From positions 1 through 37,044 of the forward strand of contig CALLAC010000024.1 in the NCBI GenBank assembly GCA_938002655.1: a stretch of 37,044 bases of DNA, given 5' to 3'. A program made the translations under genes and the position numbers. This DNA comes from an uncultured Cytophagales bacterium. GTDB lineage: Bacteria; Bacteroidota; Bacteroidia; Cytophagales; Thermonemataceae. The notes beneath the pieces are model-generated. The model was given only the letters and a program-made list of their open reading frames with translations. It had not been told where the DNA came from and did not search any database. This document shows positions 1 to 8,288 of the stretch, in pieces. How positions within the stretch are numbered: the first letter of the stretch is position 1; every line of letters starts with the position of its first letter.

Positions 1-2109
1 AGCTCTTGGGGACCCACAGACGATGGGCGTATCAAACCTGATATTTCAGGTATGGGGGTAAATGTATATTCTACTTCAAGCAGCAGTAATACTGCTTACA
101 ATACCAAATCGGGTACTTCGATGGCAAGTCCGAATGTAACAGGAACATTGGTTTTATTACAACAACATTACAAAAATCTCAACGCAGGACAATTTATGCG
201 TTCGGCAACGCTTCGAGGCTTGGTAATTCACACAGCTGACGAAGCAGGAGCCAATCCCGGTCCTGATTATGCTTTTGGTTGGGGGCTCCTGAATGCTGAA
301 AAAGCCGCTAATGTAATTTCTCAAAAAAATGTAACTTCTATCATTGATGAAAAAATATTACATAATGGTGGCTCTTATACCTTGAACGTTACAGCACTGA
401 GCAACACCACCCCTTTGGAAGTTACCATTTCTTGGACAGACCCCGCAGGAACACCTCTGCCTCCTAATACCTTAAACTCTACCTCGCCACGTTTGGTAAA
501 TGATTTAGACGTAAGAGTAACGCATGGTTCAACTACTTTTTTCCCTTGGGCTTTAGACCCTGCTAATCCTGCTGCTGCCGCAACCCAAGTAGATAATTTC
601 AGAGATAATGTAGAAAAAATCATTATCCCCAATCCCATAGCAGGAGCCACTTACACTATTACAGTAACTCACAAAGGAATGCTACAAGGAGGAAATCCAC
701 AGGCTTATTCACTCATAGTATCGGGGATTGCCGCTAATCCGAACGCTGTTTTTGCCGATTTTACTACTTCTGCTAGTGTAATTTGCATTGGGCAAAGCAT
801 TACCTTTACAGATGCTTCTACCAAAGCCCCTGCCGCCCCTGCTATCAACTCTTGGACTTGGAATTTTGACGTTGGAAATATCGGAGGTGCTACACCTGCC
901 ACTACCAATACTCAAGGTCCTCATACGGTTACTTTTACACAAAGCGGTACATACCAGATTAGCCTTACCGTAAGCAATGGTATTGAAACAGATACGAAAA
1001 CAAAAACAATCCTTGTCCGAACGAACAACCCACTTCCTCTCACCGAAGGCTTTGAAAGTACACCCGTAGGCTGGACAGCTACGAATACAGGAGGAGGTGT
1101 GAACTGGGTAATTGTTAATGTAGGGCAAGCAAGTACTCGCTCTGCTGCAGTAGATTTGTATAACAATAATATAGGAACAAATGCTTTATTTCTGAATGCT
1201 CCGGCTGTAAATTTACAAAGCTTTGTAAGTGTCAATTTTGCTTTTTATGTGGCTCATAGAGGCTATGGCTCTAATCCTGCTACAGCTGTTTACGCTACTT
1301 TGGAGCTACAAGCAAGTAACGATTGCGGTCAAACTTTCACAACAATATGGAGCAAATCAGGGCAAACACTTGCTACTACTTCACCAGCTTCTTCTACTGC
1401 TCAATTTAACAATCCCGGTGCCAACGATTGGCGTTTAGAAAATGTGAATGTGCCTGCTCCATTTTTAGGTAGTAATTCTGTACTTTTCCGTTTCAGACTT
1501 ACCGATAATTACAGTAACTGGATTTATGTAGATAACATCAACATTACAGGTGTTTTGCCTCCACCTCCTTCTGCACCGACGTCTTTGGTGGCGACGGCGG
1601 TATCTCAGACGCAAATCAATTTGAGTTGGACGGATAATGCGAGCGATGAGACGGGCTACAAAGTGGAGCGTTCGTTGGATGGTGTAAATTTCACGGAGAT
1701 AGCGAGCAGTTTGCCTGCGAATACGACTTCATACAGCGATAATGGTTTAACGGCGAACACGACGTACTATTACCGAGTGCGTGCATTCAATGCAGGGGGC
1801 AACTCTCCATACAGCAACGTAGCGAATGCAACGACACCAAACGAGGTAACAGCTATCAATCCCAAATTAGATAAGGCTATTCGAGTAAGTCCTGTGCCTT
1901 CGGCAGATTGGGTAACTATTGACTTTTCTACTATACGTTTGCAAAAAATTGAGGTAAAGATTTATACTAGTACAGGTTCTTTGTTGAGCGAGATAAAATC
2001 CACTGCCAACTTACTAAAACTTGACTTCACGCAATATGCTCGTGGTACGTATTACTTGCATATTCAAACAGATGTAGGTTTTGTCGTCAAGAAAATAATT
2101 CTTCAATAG
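1..2109 (+). CDS. Secreted subtilisin-family (S8) serine protease with PKD, FN3 and T9SS sorting domain, 5' end cut off by window
   Basis: The frame is open from base 1, so the gene starts upstream; the ATG at 52 is internal. The visible part begins at the end of the S8 catalytic domain, with the active-site serine in GTSMASP (Ser codon 118-120). The Asp and His of the triad lie outside the window. A beta-sandwich typical of KP-43-type subtilisins follows (about 360-750), then a PKD-like domain (about 750-1020), a jelly-roll/MAM-like region (about 1040-1555), a fibronectin type III domain (1561-1845) and a C-terminal Por_Secre_tail-type sorting domain (about 1860-2106) ending in VVKKIILQ. This architecture is typical of proteases exported through the type IX secretion system and either released or anchored at the surface. 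The FN3 module has markedly different codon use from the rest of the gene. A strong hairpin terminator follows directly. Confidence 0.93.
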   Translation, partial: SSWGPTDDGRIKPDISGMGVNVYSTSSSSNTAYNTKSGTSMASPNVTGTLVLLQQHYKNLNAGQFMRSATLRGLVIHTADEAGANPGPDYAFGWGLLNAEKAANVISQKNVTSIIDEKILHNGGSYTLNVTALSNTTPLEVTISWTDPAGTPLPPNTLNSTSPRLVNDLDVRVTHGSTTFFPWALDPANPAAAATQVDNFRDNVEKIIIPNPIAGATYTITVTHKGMLQGGNPQAYSLIVSGIAANPNAVFADFTTSASVICIGQSITFTDASTKAPAAPAINSWTWNFDVGNIGGATPATTNTQGPHTVTFTQSGTYQISLTVSNGIETDTKTKTILVRTNNPLPLTEGFESTPVGWTATNTGGGVNWVIVNVGQASTRSAAVDLYNNNIGTNALFLNAPAVNLQSFVSVNFAFYVAHRGYGSNPATAVYATLELQASNDCGQTFTTIWSKSGQTLATTSPASSTAQFNNPGANDWRLENVNVPAPFLGSNSVLFRFRLTDNYSNWIYVDNINITGVLPPPPSAPTSLVATAVSQTQINLSWTDNASDETGYKVERSLDGVNFTEIASSLPANTTSYSDNGLTANTTYYYRVRAFNAGGNSPYSNVANATTPNEVTAINPKLDKAIRVSPVPSADWVTIDFSTIRLQKIEVKIYTSTGSLLSEIKSTANLLKLDFTQYARGTYYLHIQTDVGFVVKKIILQ

Positions 2110-2123
2110 TCTCATTGAGTGAT

Positions 2124-2163
2124 GAGAGGATGCGTGAAAATTTAGGCATCCTCTCTTTTTCTT
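2124..2163 (+). terminator. Rho-independent terminator after the S8 protease
   Basis: A perfect 10-bp stem (GAGAGGATGC at 2124-2133 with GCATCCTCTC at 2146-2155) has a 12-nt loop and is followed by a T-rich run. It starts 15 bases after the protease stop codon. Confidence 0.9.
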
Positions 2164-2218
2164 TTGAACTTTTTCAAGAAAAAAAGTGTTTCTGATTTTC
2201 GAAAAATTAAAGGTTTCA

Positions 2219-3316
2219 ATGAAAAAATTTTTTCTCTTTTTTCTAATCAAATTGTATAGTTTGACGCTTTTGGCTCAGCTACAGGTAAAAATCAAAGGTA
2301 CGGTTGCAGGAGTTAAAAGCAAAGAGTTTAGTCTTTTTCGTATAGAAAGTTTAGAAAACGGACTAAAACTTGGTGAATTTGATAAAATTCAAATCAAAAA
2401 TACCACCTTTGAAAAAACAATACAACTTTTAGAGCCAGGCATTTGTCTGATGAAAATTGATGACAAATCGTTGTTGCTTATGGTAGAAAACAACGAAGAT
2501 ATCACCTTAAAGATTGATTTTACCAAAACACCTGCTTACGAAGTATCAGGAAGTAAAGGTTCACAATTATGCAAAGAATATATTTTACAAAAAGAAAGTC
2601 TTGAAATGCTTCATCTTAAACCTATCAAAGAAAAATTTTTACAAACCAATGACGAAAATCGGAAAGAAGAAATTTTAAACGAATTTCTTCAAAAACAGCA
2701 AGAGCTTCGGCAGGCTATGCAAAAGTGGGTGTTAGAAAAATTTGATAACTCTATTGCTTTGTTTATGATTACTATTGAGTGGGACGATGACACCGAAGTG
2801 AGTTTTATCAAAGAAGTAAATCGACGTTTTCAGAGCAGATTTAAAGGTACAAGTATTGCAAAATATGTAAATGATTTAGCAGAAGCCTATCAAAAGCTTG
2901 CTATTGGAGCTGTAGCCCCTGATATTGAACTACCCGATACAGAAGGCAAACCAGTAAGGCTTTCTGCATTGCGTGGCAAATATGTACTTTTAGACTTTTG
3001 GGCGGCTTGGTGTGGACCCTGCCGATACGAAAACCCTAATATCGTAGAAGTTTTCCAAAAATATAAAAATAAAGGCTTTACCGTATATGGTATTTCTCTT
3101 GATGAAGACCGAGATAAATGGCTCAAAGCTATCGATAAAGATAGACTTACCTGGACAAACGTATCCGACCTGAAAGGCTGGAACAACGTAGCCGCCAAAG
3201 CCTATGGAGTTAATGCTATTCCCAAAAATTTTCTTTTAGACAAAGAGGGTAGAATTATCGCTAAAAACCTACGAGGAAAGGCTCTTGAAAAAAAATTAAA
3301 AGAACTTATGCCCTGA
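2219..3316 (+). CDS. TlpA-like thiol-disulfide oxidoreductase with DUF4369-type N-terminal domain
   Basis: This is a 365-aa exported thioredoxin-fold protein. I chose ATG 2219 over an in-frame ATG at 2186 because it gives a clean signal peptide (MKKFFLFF... up to LLAQ), whereas the upstream start adds a charged, unhelpful extension. The N-terminal half (about residues 25-220) resembles the DUF4369 domain common in Bacteroidota; the C-terminal AhpC/TSA-thioredoxin domain carries the redox motif WCGPC (Cys265 and Cys268) and a cis-proline region in NAIPKNF. Members of this family reduce or exchange disulfides of periplasmic proteins, for example in cytochrome maturation or stress response; the substrate cannot be read from the sequence. 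It lies between two secreted peptidases and has a terminator before it. I saw no clear TAnnTTTG promoter directly upstream. Confidence 0.88.
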   Translation: MKKFFLFFLIKLYSLTLLAQLQVKIKGTVAGVKSKEFSLFRIESLENGLKLGEFDKIQIKNTTFEKTIQLLEPGICLMKIDDKSLLLMVENNEDITLKIDFTKTPAYEVSGSKGSQLCKEYILQKESLEMLHLKPIKEKFLQTNDENRKEEILNEFLQKQQELRQAMQKWVLEKFDNSIALFMITIEWDDDTEVSFIKEVNRRFQSRFKGTSIAKYVNDLAEAYQKLAIGAVAPDIELPDTEGKPVRLSALRGKYVLLDFWAAWCGPCRYENPNIVEVFQKYKNKGFTVYGISLDEDRDKWLKAIDKDRLTWTNVSDLKGWNNVAAKAYGVNAIPKNFLLDKEGRIIAKNLRGKALEKKLKELMP

Positions 3317-3343
3317 TTTTTGATAATCATTTTTGTTTAATTT

Positions 3344-3378
3344 TTGAGCTTTATTGCATACCATTTTTTTTATTTTTG
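3344..3378 (+). promoter_or_regulatory. Putative Bacteroidota promoter of the M14 carboxypeptidase
   Basis: A perfect -7 element TATTTTTG (TAnnTTTG) lies at 3371-3378, about 38 bases before the start codon. The nearest TTG-type -33 element is at 3344-3346 with a 24-base spacer, slightly longer than usual. The -7 match is stronger evidence than the -33. Confidence 0.5.
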
Positions 3379-3415
3379 CGTTTGCTACAAAAAAACACAT
3401 AAAAAACAGTAGCTT

Positions 3416-5179
3416 ATGCAAAAAAATATTGCTTTATCTGTCGTTTTTGGAGTAATAGTATCTTTTACTTTCGCTCAAAAACAAGACGAATTAGGCTTGC
3501 GAGCTTTGGGTACACCGCCCAATCCGAAGGTGAAAATTGCCTGGAATAGGTATTATACTTATGATGAAGTAACAAACATTTGTCGGCAAATACAAAAAGC
3601 TTATCCGGACCTGGTAACAATGGAAAGCATCGGTAAATCGTATTTGGGTAAAGATATTTGGGCTCTTACGATTACCGATTTCAAGGCAGGAAAACCTGAA
3701 AACAAACCTGCTTTTTACATTGATGGCAACATTCACTCCAACGAAGTGCAAGGTACAGAAGTAGCTCTGTACACGGCTTGGTATCTTACCGAAAACTACA
3801 AAGATGTTAAATTCATCAAAGAACTTTTGCAAGAAAAAACTTTTTACATTTTACCTACTATCAATCCTGACGGCAGAGACGATTTTCTCAAAAATCTTAA
3901 CAATGCCAATACTCCTCGTTCAGGATTAGTTCCCGTAGACGATGATGAAGATGGACTGGTTGATGAAGATGATTTTGACGACCTCAACGGTGATGGTGAA
4001 ATTACACTGATGCGTAGAAAGTCTAAAACAGGTAGATACATTCCGCACCCCGAAGACCCCCGACAAATGATTATGGCAAAGCCTGGTGAGCCTGGCGAAT
4101 ACGAACTGCTAGGCTATGAAGGATTGGATAACGACGGTGACGGACTGGTAAACGAAGACCGAAAGGGCTACTATGACCCAAATCGCGACTGGGGCTGGGG
4201 TTGGCAACCCGATTACATTCAGTTCGGAGCTTATAGGTATCCTTTCTCATTGCCCGAAAGCCGAGCCGTAGCTAATTTTGTAATGAAGCATCCCAATATT
4301 GCAGGCTCACAACATTACCACAACTACGGTGGTATGCTTTTGCGAGGACCCGGCTCCGAAGAAGACGCTTTCACCTTTACCCCCGCTGATATTGCTATCT
4401 ACGATGTGCTCGGCAAAACAGGGGAGAAAATGATACCTGGCTACAAGTATCTTATCTCTTACAAAGACCTTTACTCTACTTATGGCGATTTCTCGAATTG
4501 GATGCATGCAGGCAGAGGGGTTGTCTCGTTTGTAAATGAACTGATGACTTCATATTTACTCTTTGACAAAAAAGAAGGAACAAACATCGGACGCTTCGAT
4601 AACAACGAATTCTACGAATTTGATAAACTGCTCCTTTTCGGTGATGCTTTCGTAGAATGGAAACCTTACAAACACCCTAATTATGGAGATATTGAAATAG
4701 GTGGCTTTAAGAAAAATTATGTCCGCAATTATCCCGGCTTTCTGATAGAACAAGATGCTCATCGTAATATGGCTTTTACGCTGTTCCACGCTTATCATAC
4801 TCCCAAACTTGAAGTGATAGATGTGAAAAGCAAGCCTTTGGGCAACGGATTAACCCAAATTACTGCTACTATTACCAACATGCGTCTCATACCTACGCAT
4901 CTAGCTCATGATGTGAAACATAAAATCAATCCACCAGATTTGATTACACTCAAAAACGAAAACGTAGTAGCAAGTATGCTAATGGAAAATGCTGATTTGA
5001 ACATCGGCAAAGAAATTAAAGGATTTCCTCCTGCTACCGTAGCTGTGGAAAACATTGCAGGTATGGCAACTGTGAAAGTTCGCTGGATTGTGCGTGGTAA
5101 TCCTAAAACTTATAGTATTGAAATCAACAGTGCCAAAGGTGGTCTCAAAACCCATACAGGCAACCTACAAGCCGAATAA
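3416..5179 (+). CDS. Secreted M14 family zinc carboxypeptidase with Ca-binding-like inserts
   Basis: The 587-aa protein has a signal peptide ending near TFAQ (residue 21). The zinc and catalytic residues of M14 peptidases are recognisable: HSNE (His107, Glu110), NRDW (256-259, matching the Asn-Arg pair of carboxypeptidase A), SQHYHN (a histidine at 300 or 302) and a probable general-base Glu375 in FVNELM. It should remove C-terminal residues from peptides outside the cytoplasm. Two Asp-rich segments, around residues 175-195 (DDDEDGLVDEDDFDDL) and 238-249 (DNDGDGLVNED), look like DxDxDG calcium-binding loops inserted into the catalytic domain. About 150 residues of beta-rich C-terminus follow, without a recognisable T9SS tail. 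A strong hairpin follows the stop codon. Confidence 0.9.
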   Translation: MQKNIALSVVFGVIVSFTFAQKQDELGLRALGTPPNPKVKIAWNRYYTYDEVTNICRQIQKAYPDLVTMESIGKSYLGKDIWALTITDFKAGKPENKPAFYIDGNIHSNEVQGTEVALYTAWYLTENYKDVKFIKELLQEKTFYILPTINPDGRDDFLKNLNNANTPRSGLVPVDDDEDGLVDEDDFDDLNGDGEITLMRRKSKTGRYIPHPEDPRQMIMAKPGEPGEYELLGYEGLDNDGDGLVNEDRKGYYDPNRDWGWGWQPDYIQFGAYRYPFSLPESRAVANFVMKHPNIAGSQHYHNYGGMLLRGPGSEEDAFTFTPADIAIYDVLGKTGEKMIPGYKYLISYKDLYSTYGDFSNWMHAGRGVVSFVNELMTSYLLFDKKEGTNIGRFDNNEFYEFDKLLLFGDAFVEWKPYKHPNYGDIEIGGFKKNYVRNYPGFLIEQDAHRNMAFTLFHAYHTPKLEVIDVKSKPLGNGLTQITATITNMRLIPTHLAHDVKHKINPPDLITLKNENVVASMLMENADLNIGKEIKGFPPATVAVENIAGMATVKVRWIVRGNPKTYSIEINSAKGGLKTHTGNLQAE

Positions 5180-5181
5180 AA

Positions 5182-5213
5182 CAACTTCCCTCCTAAAATA
5201 GGGAGGGAAGTTG
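5182..5213 (+). terminator. Strong hairpin after the carboxypeptidase, probable terminator
   Basis: A perfect 12-bp GC-rich stem (5182-5193 with 5202-5213) starts two bases after the stop codon. No run of T follows, only GCAATTATTTATT. It may terminate inefficiently or protect the 3' end of the mRNA. Confidence 0.6.
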
Positions 5214-5260
5214 GCAATTATTTATTGCAGAAATAATAATGATAGTTTCGATAATTTTAC

Positions 5261-5268
5261 TAACTTTG
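5261..5268 (+). promoter_or_regulatory. Putative -7 element upstream of the DUF6992-like gene
   Basis: TAACTTTG matches TAnnTTTG. No TTG occurs at the right distance upstream, so the promoter is incomplete. It would give a leader of about 85 nt before ATG 5359. Confidence 0.35.
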
Positions 5269-5358
5269 TAAGGTACTACTTTTATTGGAAATTCTTTAAA
5301 TAGCGGCAATTGATTAGAGTAGAGAATAGAAATTCATTATGTTTAACTCTAATTTTTG

Positions 5359-5985
5359 ATGAAAAGTCCTTACATAAGATATTTCGTTTGCATATTTTTT
5401 ATTTTGAGTAACTATGTAGTTCTGGCTCAAAGCGATATCTTTTTGAAAGACGCTAAGAACCTTCACTATCAGTATAAAAAAACAAACCGAACGGGAATGT
5501 GGGTCTTAGGTTCTTGGGCCATAGGAAATATGCTTGTCAGTGGAGCAGTGCTTGCTTTTGCTAAGCCCCAAGGCGAAAGTAACTATTTCTATCAAATGAA
5601 TATAATGTGGAATACGGTAAATTTGGGACTTGCAGGGCTTGGGCTCTACCAAAACTATCAGTCAGATGAGATAATTTCTTGGCAATCAGTACTTAATGAG
5701 CATCATCAAATGCAAAAGATTTTACTTTTTAACGCAGGGTTAGATGTAGGATACATTATGACGGGCTTTTTTTTGAAAGAGAAAGCAAAAACGGCTCAAA
5801 ACTTACCCGCTCGTTTGCAGGGTTGGGGAAAATCCTTAATTTTGCAAGGTGCTTTTCTGCTTGCCTTTGATGTAGGGCTGACAATAGCTCATAGCAAAAA
5901 TGGCTCAAAGATACAGAAGTTTTTAGAAAATATACAACTAAAAAGCACCGAAAATGGTGTAGGTTTGATTTATTTTTTACATTAG
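5359..5985 (+). CDS. DUF6992-like membrane protein of unknown function
   Basis: The 208-aa protein has a signal peptide (ends near VVLAQ) and several hydrophobic stretches, around residues 45-67 (GMWVLGSWAIGNM), 78-98 (MNIMWNTVNLGLAG), 118-138 and 158-178, so it is probably a small inner-membrane protein. The pattern GMxVLGxWAxGN followed by FYQMNxMWNxVN resembles a Bacteroidota family I know as DUF6992; this assignment is from memory and the function is unknown. The ATG at 5359 is preferred over an adjacent in-frame TTG. Its stop codon abuts the ATG of rfaE2 directly, so the two are probably co-transcribed and translationally coupled, together with the YugP-like peptidase downstream. Confidence 0.75.
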   Translation: MKSPYIRYFVCIFFILSNYVVLAQSDIFLKDAKNLHYQYKKTNRTGMWVLGSWAIGNMLVSGAVLAFAKPQGESNYFYQMNIMWNTVNLGLAGLGLYQNYQSDEIISWQSVLNEHHQMQKILLFNAGLDVGYIMTGFFLKEKAKTAQNLPARLQGWGKSLILQGAFLLAFDVGLTIAHSKNGSKIQKFLENIQLKSTENGVGLIYFLH

Positions 5986-6465
5986 ATGACGGCAAGTAAA
6001 ATACTGAACATCAATGATTTACTTAAAAAAATCAAGGCTTGGAAACAGGCAGGTCTGAAAGTAGTTTTTACAAATGGCTGTTTTGATATACTGCACCTTG
6101 GGCATATAGATTATTTAGAAAAAGCACGAGCATTGGGAGATAGGCTAATTGTAGGGCTAAATTCAGATGCTTCGGTAAGGCGTCTGAAAGGAGCAGAGCG
6201 TCCGATCAATCCTGAATATGCTCGGGCAAGAGTGATAGCGGCTTTAGAGTTTGTAGATGCTGTCTGCATTTTTGAAGAAGATACGCCAAAAAGTCTGATT
6301 GAGAAAATTTTTCCTGACATTCTGACAAAAGGAGGCGATTATACAGTCGAAAACATAGTTGGTGCGGATTTTGTTAGAAGCTATGGTGGGCAAGTGCAAA
6401 CGATTGATTTGGTAGAAGGATTCTCTACAACAAAAATACTTGACAAAGCCAAAAATTTTTTGTAA
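5986..6465 (+). CDS. rfaE2: D-glycero-beta-D-manno-heptose 1-phosphate adenylyltransferase
   Basis: The 159-aa nucleotidyltransferase transfers AMP from ATP to D-glycero-beta-D-manno-heptose 1-phosphate, making the ADP-heptose precursor used for lipopolysaccharide core. The cytidylyltransferase fold is clear: [16 protein letters not shown] (residues 30-45) contains the HxGH nucleotide-binding motif, and [16 protein letters not shown] is the conserved C-terminal motif of the RfaE domain II family. It is the free-standing form, as opposed to the HldE kinase-adenylyltransferase fusion, so the kinase must be encoded elsewhere. The start directly follows the TAG of the upstream gene, and the YugP-like gene starts 31 bases downstream. 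Confidence 0.93.
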   Translation: MTASKILNINDLLKKIKAWKQAGLKVVFTNGCFDILHLGHIDYLEKARALGDRLIVGLNSDASVRRLKGAERPINPEYARARVIAALEFVDAVCIFEEDTPKSLIEKIFPDILTKGGDYTVENIVGADFVRSYGGQVQTIDLVEGFSTTKILDKAKNFL

Positions 6466-6496
6466 TCTTACAATTAAAACCCAAAATATAAGAGCT

Positions 6497-7198
6497 ATGT
6501 ATTGGATAATTTTAGGTGTAACTATGCTAATGAGTTGGCTTGTAAGTAGCCGCTTACGCTCTAAATTTGCATATTATTCGCAGATACGTTTGCGTAATGG
6601 AATGACAGGTAAAGAAGCAGCCGAGCAGATGCTACGCGATTATGGCATTTATGATGTAAAGATTACCTGCGTACCTGGTCAGCTAACCGACCACTACAAC
6701 CCAATAGATAAAACCGTCAATTTAAGTGAAGAAGTATATTATGGTAGTTCGGCGGCAGCTGTGGCTGTAGCGGCTCACGAATGCGGGCATGCTGTGCAGC
6801 ATGCTACGGCGTATAGTATGCTACAATTTCGTTCAGCTCTGGTGCCTTTGCAAAGTGTGAGTGCTACTATTCTAAATTTTGTAATGATTGCTTCTTTTAT
6901 TGGTGGATATGCTTTGTATAGAACTATTCCTATTACCAGTATCTTGTGGGTGATAGTGATTGCATACAGTGTAATAACCTTATTTAGTTTGGTAACGCTT
7001 CCTGTGGAATTTGACGCCAGCAAACGAGCTCTGGCTTGGATGACTAATAGAGGAGTAGTAAGTAGCCAAGAACATACTATGGCGAAAGATGCTCTCTTTT
7101 GGGCGGCAATGACTTACGTTGTAGCGGCGATAGGCTCTTTGGCTATGCTTGCTTACTATATCTTGCAATTGATTGCCGCTTCTAGTAGAGAACGCTAA
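6497..7198 (+). CDS. YugP-type membrane zinc metallopeptidase (Zn_peptidase_2 family)
   Basis: A 233-aa membrane protein. I chose ATG 6497 because it begins directly with the N-terminal membrane segment (MYWIILGVTMLMSWLV); the upstream ATG at 6440 overlaps rfaE2 and adds a polar extension. The zinc motif HECGH is in VAAHECGHAVQHA at about residues 94-106, and hydrophobic helices follow around 125-145, 150-175 and 205-228. The conserved VEFDASKRAL, which supplies the third metal ligand in such peptidases, is present near residue 170. Substrates are unknown. It is probably the last gene of the operon with the DUF6992-like gene and rfaE2, and is followed by three hairpins, the last with a T run. 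Confidence 0.88.
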   Translation: MYWIILGVTMLMSWLVSSRLRSKFAYYSQIRLRNGMTGKEAAEQMLRDYGIYDVKITCVPGQLTDHYNPIDKTVNLSEEVYYGSSAAAVAVAAHECGHAVQHATAYSMLQFRSALVPLQSVSATILNFVMIASFIGGYALYRTIPITSILWVIVIAYSVITLFSLVTLPVEFDASKRALAWMTNRGVVSSQEHTMAKDALFWAAMTYVVAAIGSLAMLAYYILQLIAASSRER

Positions 7199-7263
7199 AC
7201 GAAAAAAGTATTGTGTTTTTACACAATAATGACGATTAACGCGTGCCAATAGCACGACAAAAG

Positions 7264-7296
7264 AAAAACCTACAAAAGCTTTTTTGTAGGTTTTTT
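7264..7296 (+). terminator. Intrinsic terminator after the YugP-like gene
   Basis: A 14-bp perfect stem (7264-7277 with 7282-7295) carries CCTAC/GTAGG at its core, has a 4-nt loop and ends in a T tract. It lies just upstream of the tsf promoter. Confidence 0.88.
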
Positions 7297-7308
7297 ATGC
7301 AGAAAAAA

Positions 7309-7339
7309 TTGCCTTTACTATAAAATTTTTATACCTTTG
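7309..7339 (+). promoter_or_regulatory. Promoter of tsf (TTG-N20-TACCTTTG)
   Basis: The -33 TTG at 7309-7311 and the -7 TACCTTTG at 7332-7339 are separated by 20 bases, the typical Bacteroidota arrangement. The predicted leader before ATG 7379 is about 33 nt. Confidence 0.8.
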
Positions 7340-7378
7340 TAGCCTAATTTACGTATCACTTAAAATTTTACAACCTAT

Positions 7379-8209
7379 ATGGCAATTACTGCACAAGATG
7401 TGAATAAACTTCGTCAAATGACAGGTATGGGTATGATGGATTGCAAGCAAGCCCTTACCGAAGCCAACGGTGATTTTGAAAAAGCCATTGAGTTCTTACG
7501 CAAAAAAGGTGAAAAAATTTCTGCAAAGCGTGCCGATAACGAAACCAAAGAAGGGGTTGTGATGATTTACACCAACGAGGCACAAAACGAAGGCATAATG
7601 TTTGCTTTCAACTGCGAAACTGAATCTGTTGCTAAAAATGCTGAATTCAATGCCTTAGCAGAAAGAATAATGAAAGAAGCCATTGCTCAAAAACCTGATA
7701 CTATTGAGCAACTCATGCAGCTGGTTTCAGAAGGTAGAACTTTGCAAGAGCATATTACAGATTTCGTTGGAAAAGTAGGAGAAAAGATTTTAGTTACGGC
7801 TTATACCAAAGTAACAGGCGAAAAAGTAGTCTCTTACTTACATAGCAACAACAAACTTGGAGTATTAGTTGTTTTGCAAGGTACTGATGGCATAAATTAC
7901 AAAGAAATAGGCAAAGATTTGGCTATGCAAATAGCCGCAATGAACCCTATTGCCGTAGATAGAGCCGATGTACCTCAGCATATTTTAGATAAAGAGCTTG
8001 AAATTGGTATGGAGCAAGCTCGCAACGAGGGCAAACCTGAAAATATGCTTGAAAAAATTGCACAAGGAAAAGTAAATAAATTTATCAAAGAAAGCACTTT
8101 ACTTAATCAGGAATTCGTGAAGGATAGCTCAAAAACAGTAGCTCAATACTTACAAAGCATTAGTAAAGACTTGAAGGTTATTACTTTCAAGCGTATTGCA
8201 GTAGCCTGA
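7379..8209 (+). CDS. tsf: Translation elongation factor Ts
   Basis: The 276-aa protein recycles EF-Tu by exchanging GDP for GTP. The N-terminal UBA-like domain with LRQMTGMGMMDCKQAL (residues 11-26) and NGDFEKAIEFLRKKG is diagnostic, followed by the core domains with FNCETESVAKNAEF and LAMQIAAMNP. Length and sequence are normal for the family. It stands alone: it has a promoter 40 bases upstream and a terminator just downstream, and rpsB is not adjacent, although rpsB-tsf is the common bacterial arrangement. The flanking genes are an envelope peptidase and a lytic transglycosylase. Confidence 0.98.
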   Translation: MAITAQDVNKLRQMTGMGMMDCKQALTEANGDFEKAIEFLRKKGEKISAKRADNETKEGVVMIYTNEAQNEGIMFAFNCETESVAKNAEFNALAERIMKEAIAQKPDTIEQLMQLVSEGRTLQEHITDFVGKVGEKILVTAYTKVTGEKVVSYLHSNNKLGVLVVLQGTDGINYKEIGKDLAMQIAAMNPIAVDRADVPQHILDKELEIGMEQARNEGKPENMLEKIAQGKVNKFIKESTLLNQEFVKDSSKTVAQYLQSISKDLKVITFKRIAVA

Positions 8210-8228
8210 AAAGTAATTTCTGTACTTG

Positions 8229-8264
8229 AAACGCTGTAAGGAATGTGTTTCTTTACAGCGTTTT
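8229..8264 (+). terminator. Intrinsic terminator after tsf
   Basis: A perfect 11-bp stem (8229-8239 with 8253-8263, core CGCTGTAA/TTACAGCG) can extend inward by several more pairs and is followed by TTTTGTTTT. It argues against the upstream in-frame ATG at 8226 as the start of the next gene. Confidence 0.88.
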
Positions 8265-8288
8265 GTTTTCTTGAAAAATGTAAAAACT

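Noticed and set aside
709-1128. 139-aa open frame on the minus strand within the protease gene
   Set aside because: Shadow of the plus-strand gene: no start signal, odd composition, and the plus frame has clear domains.
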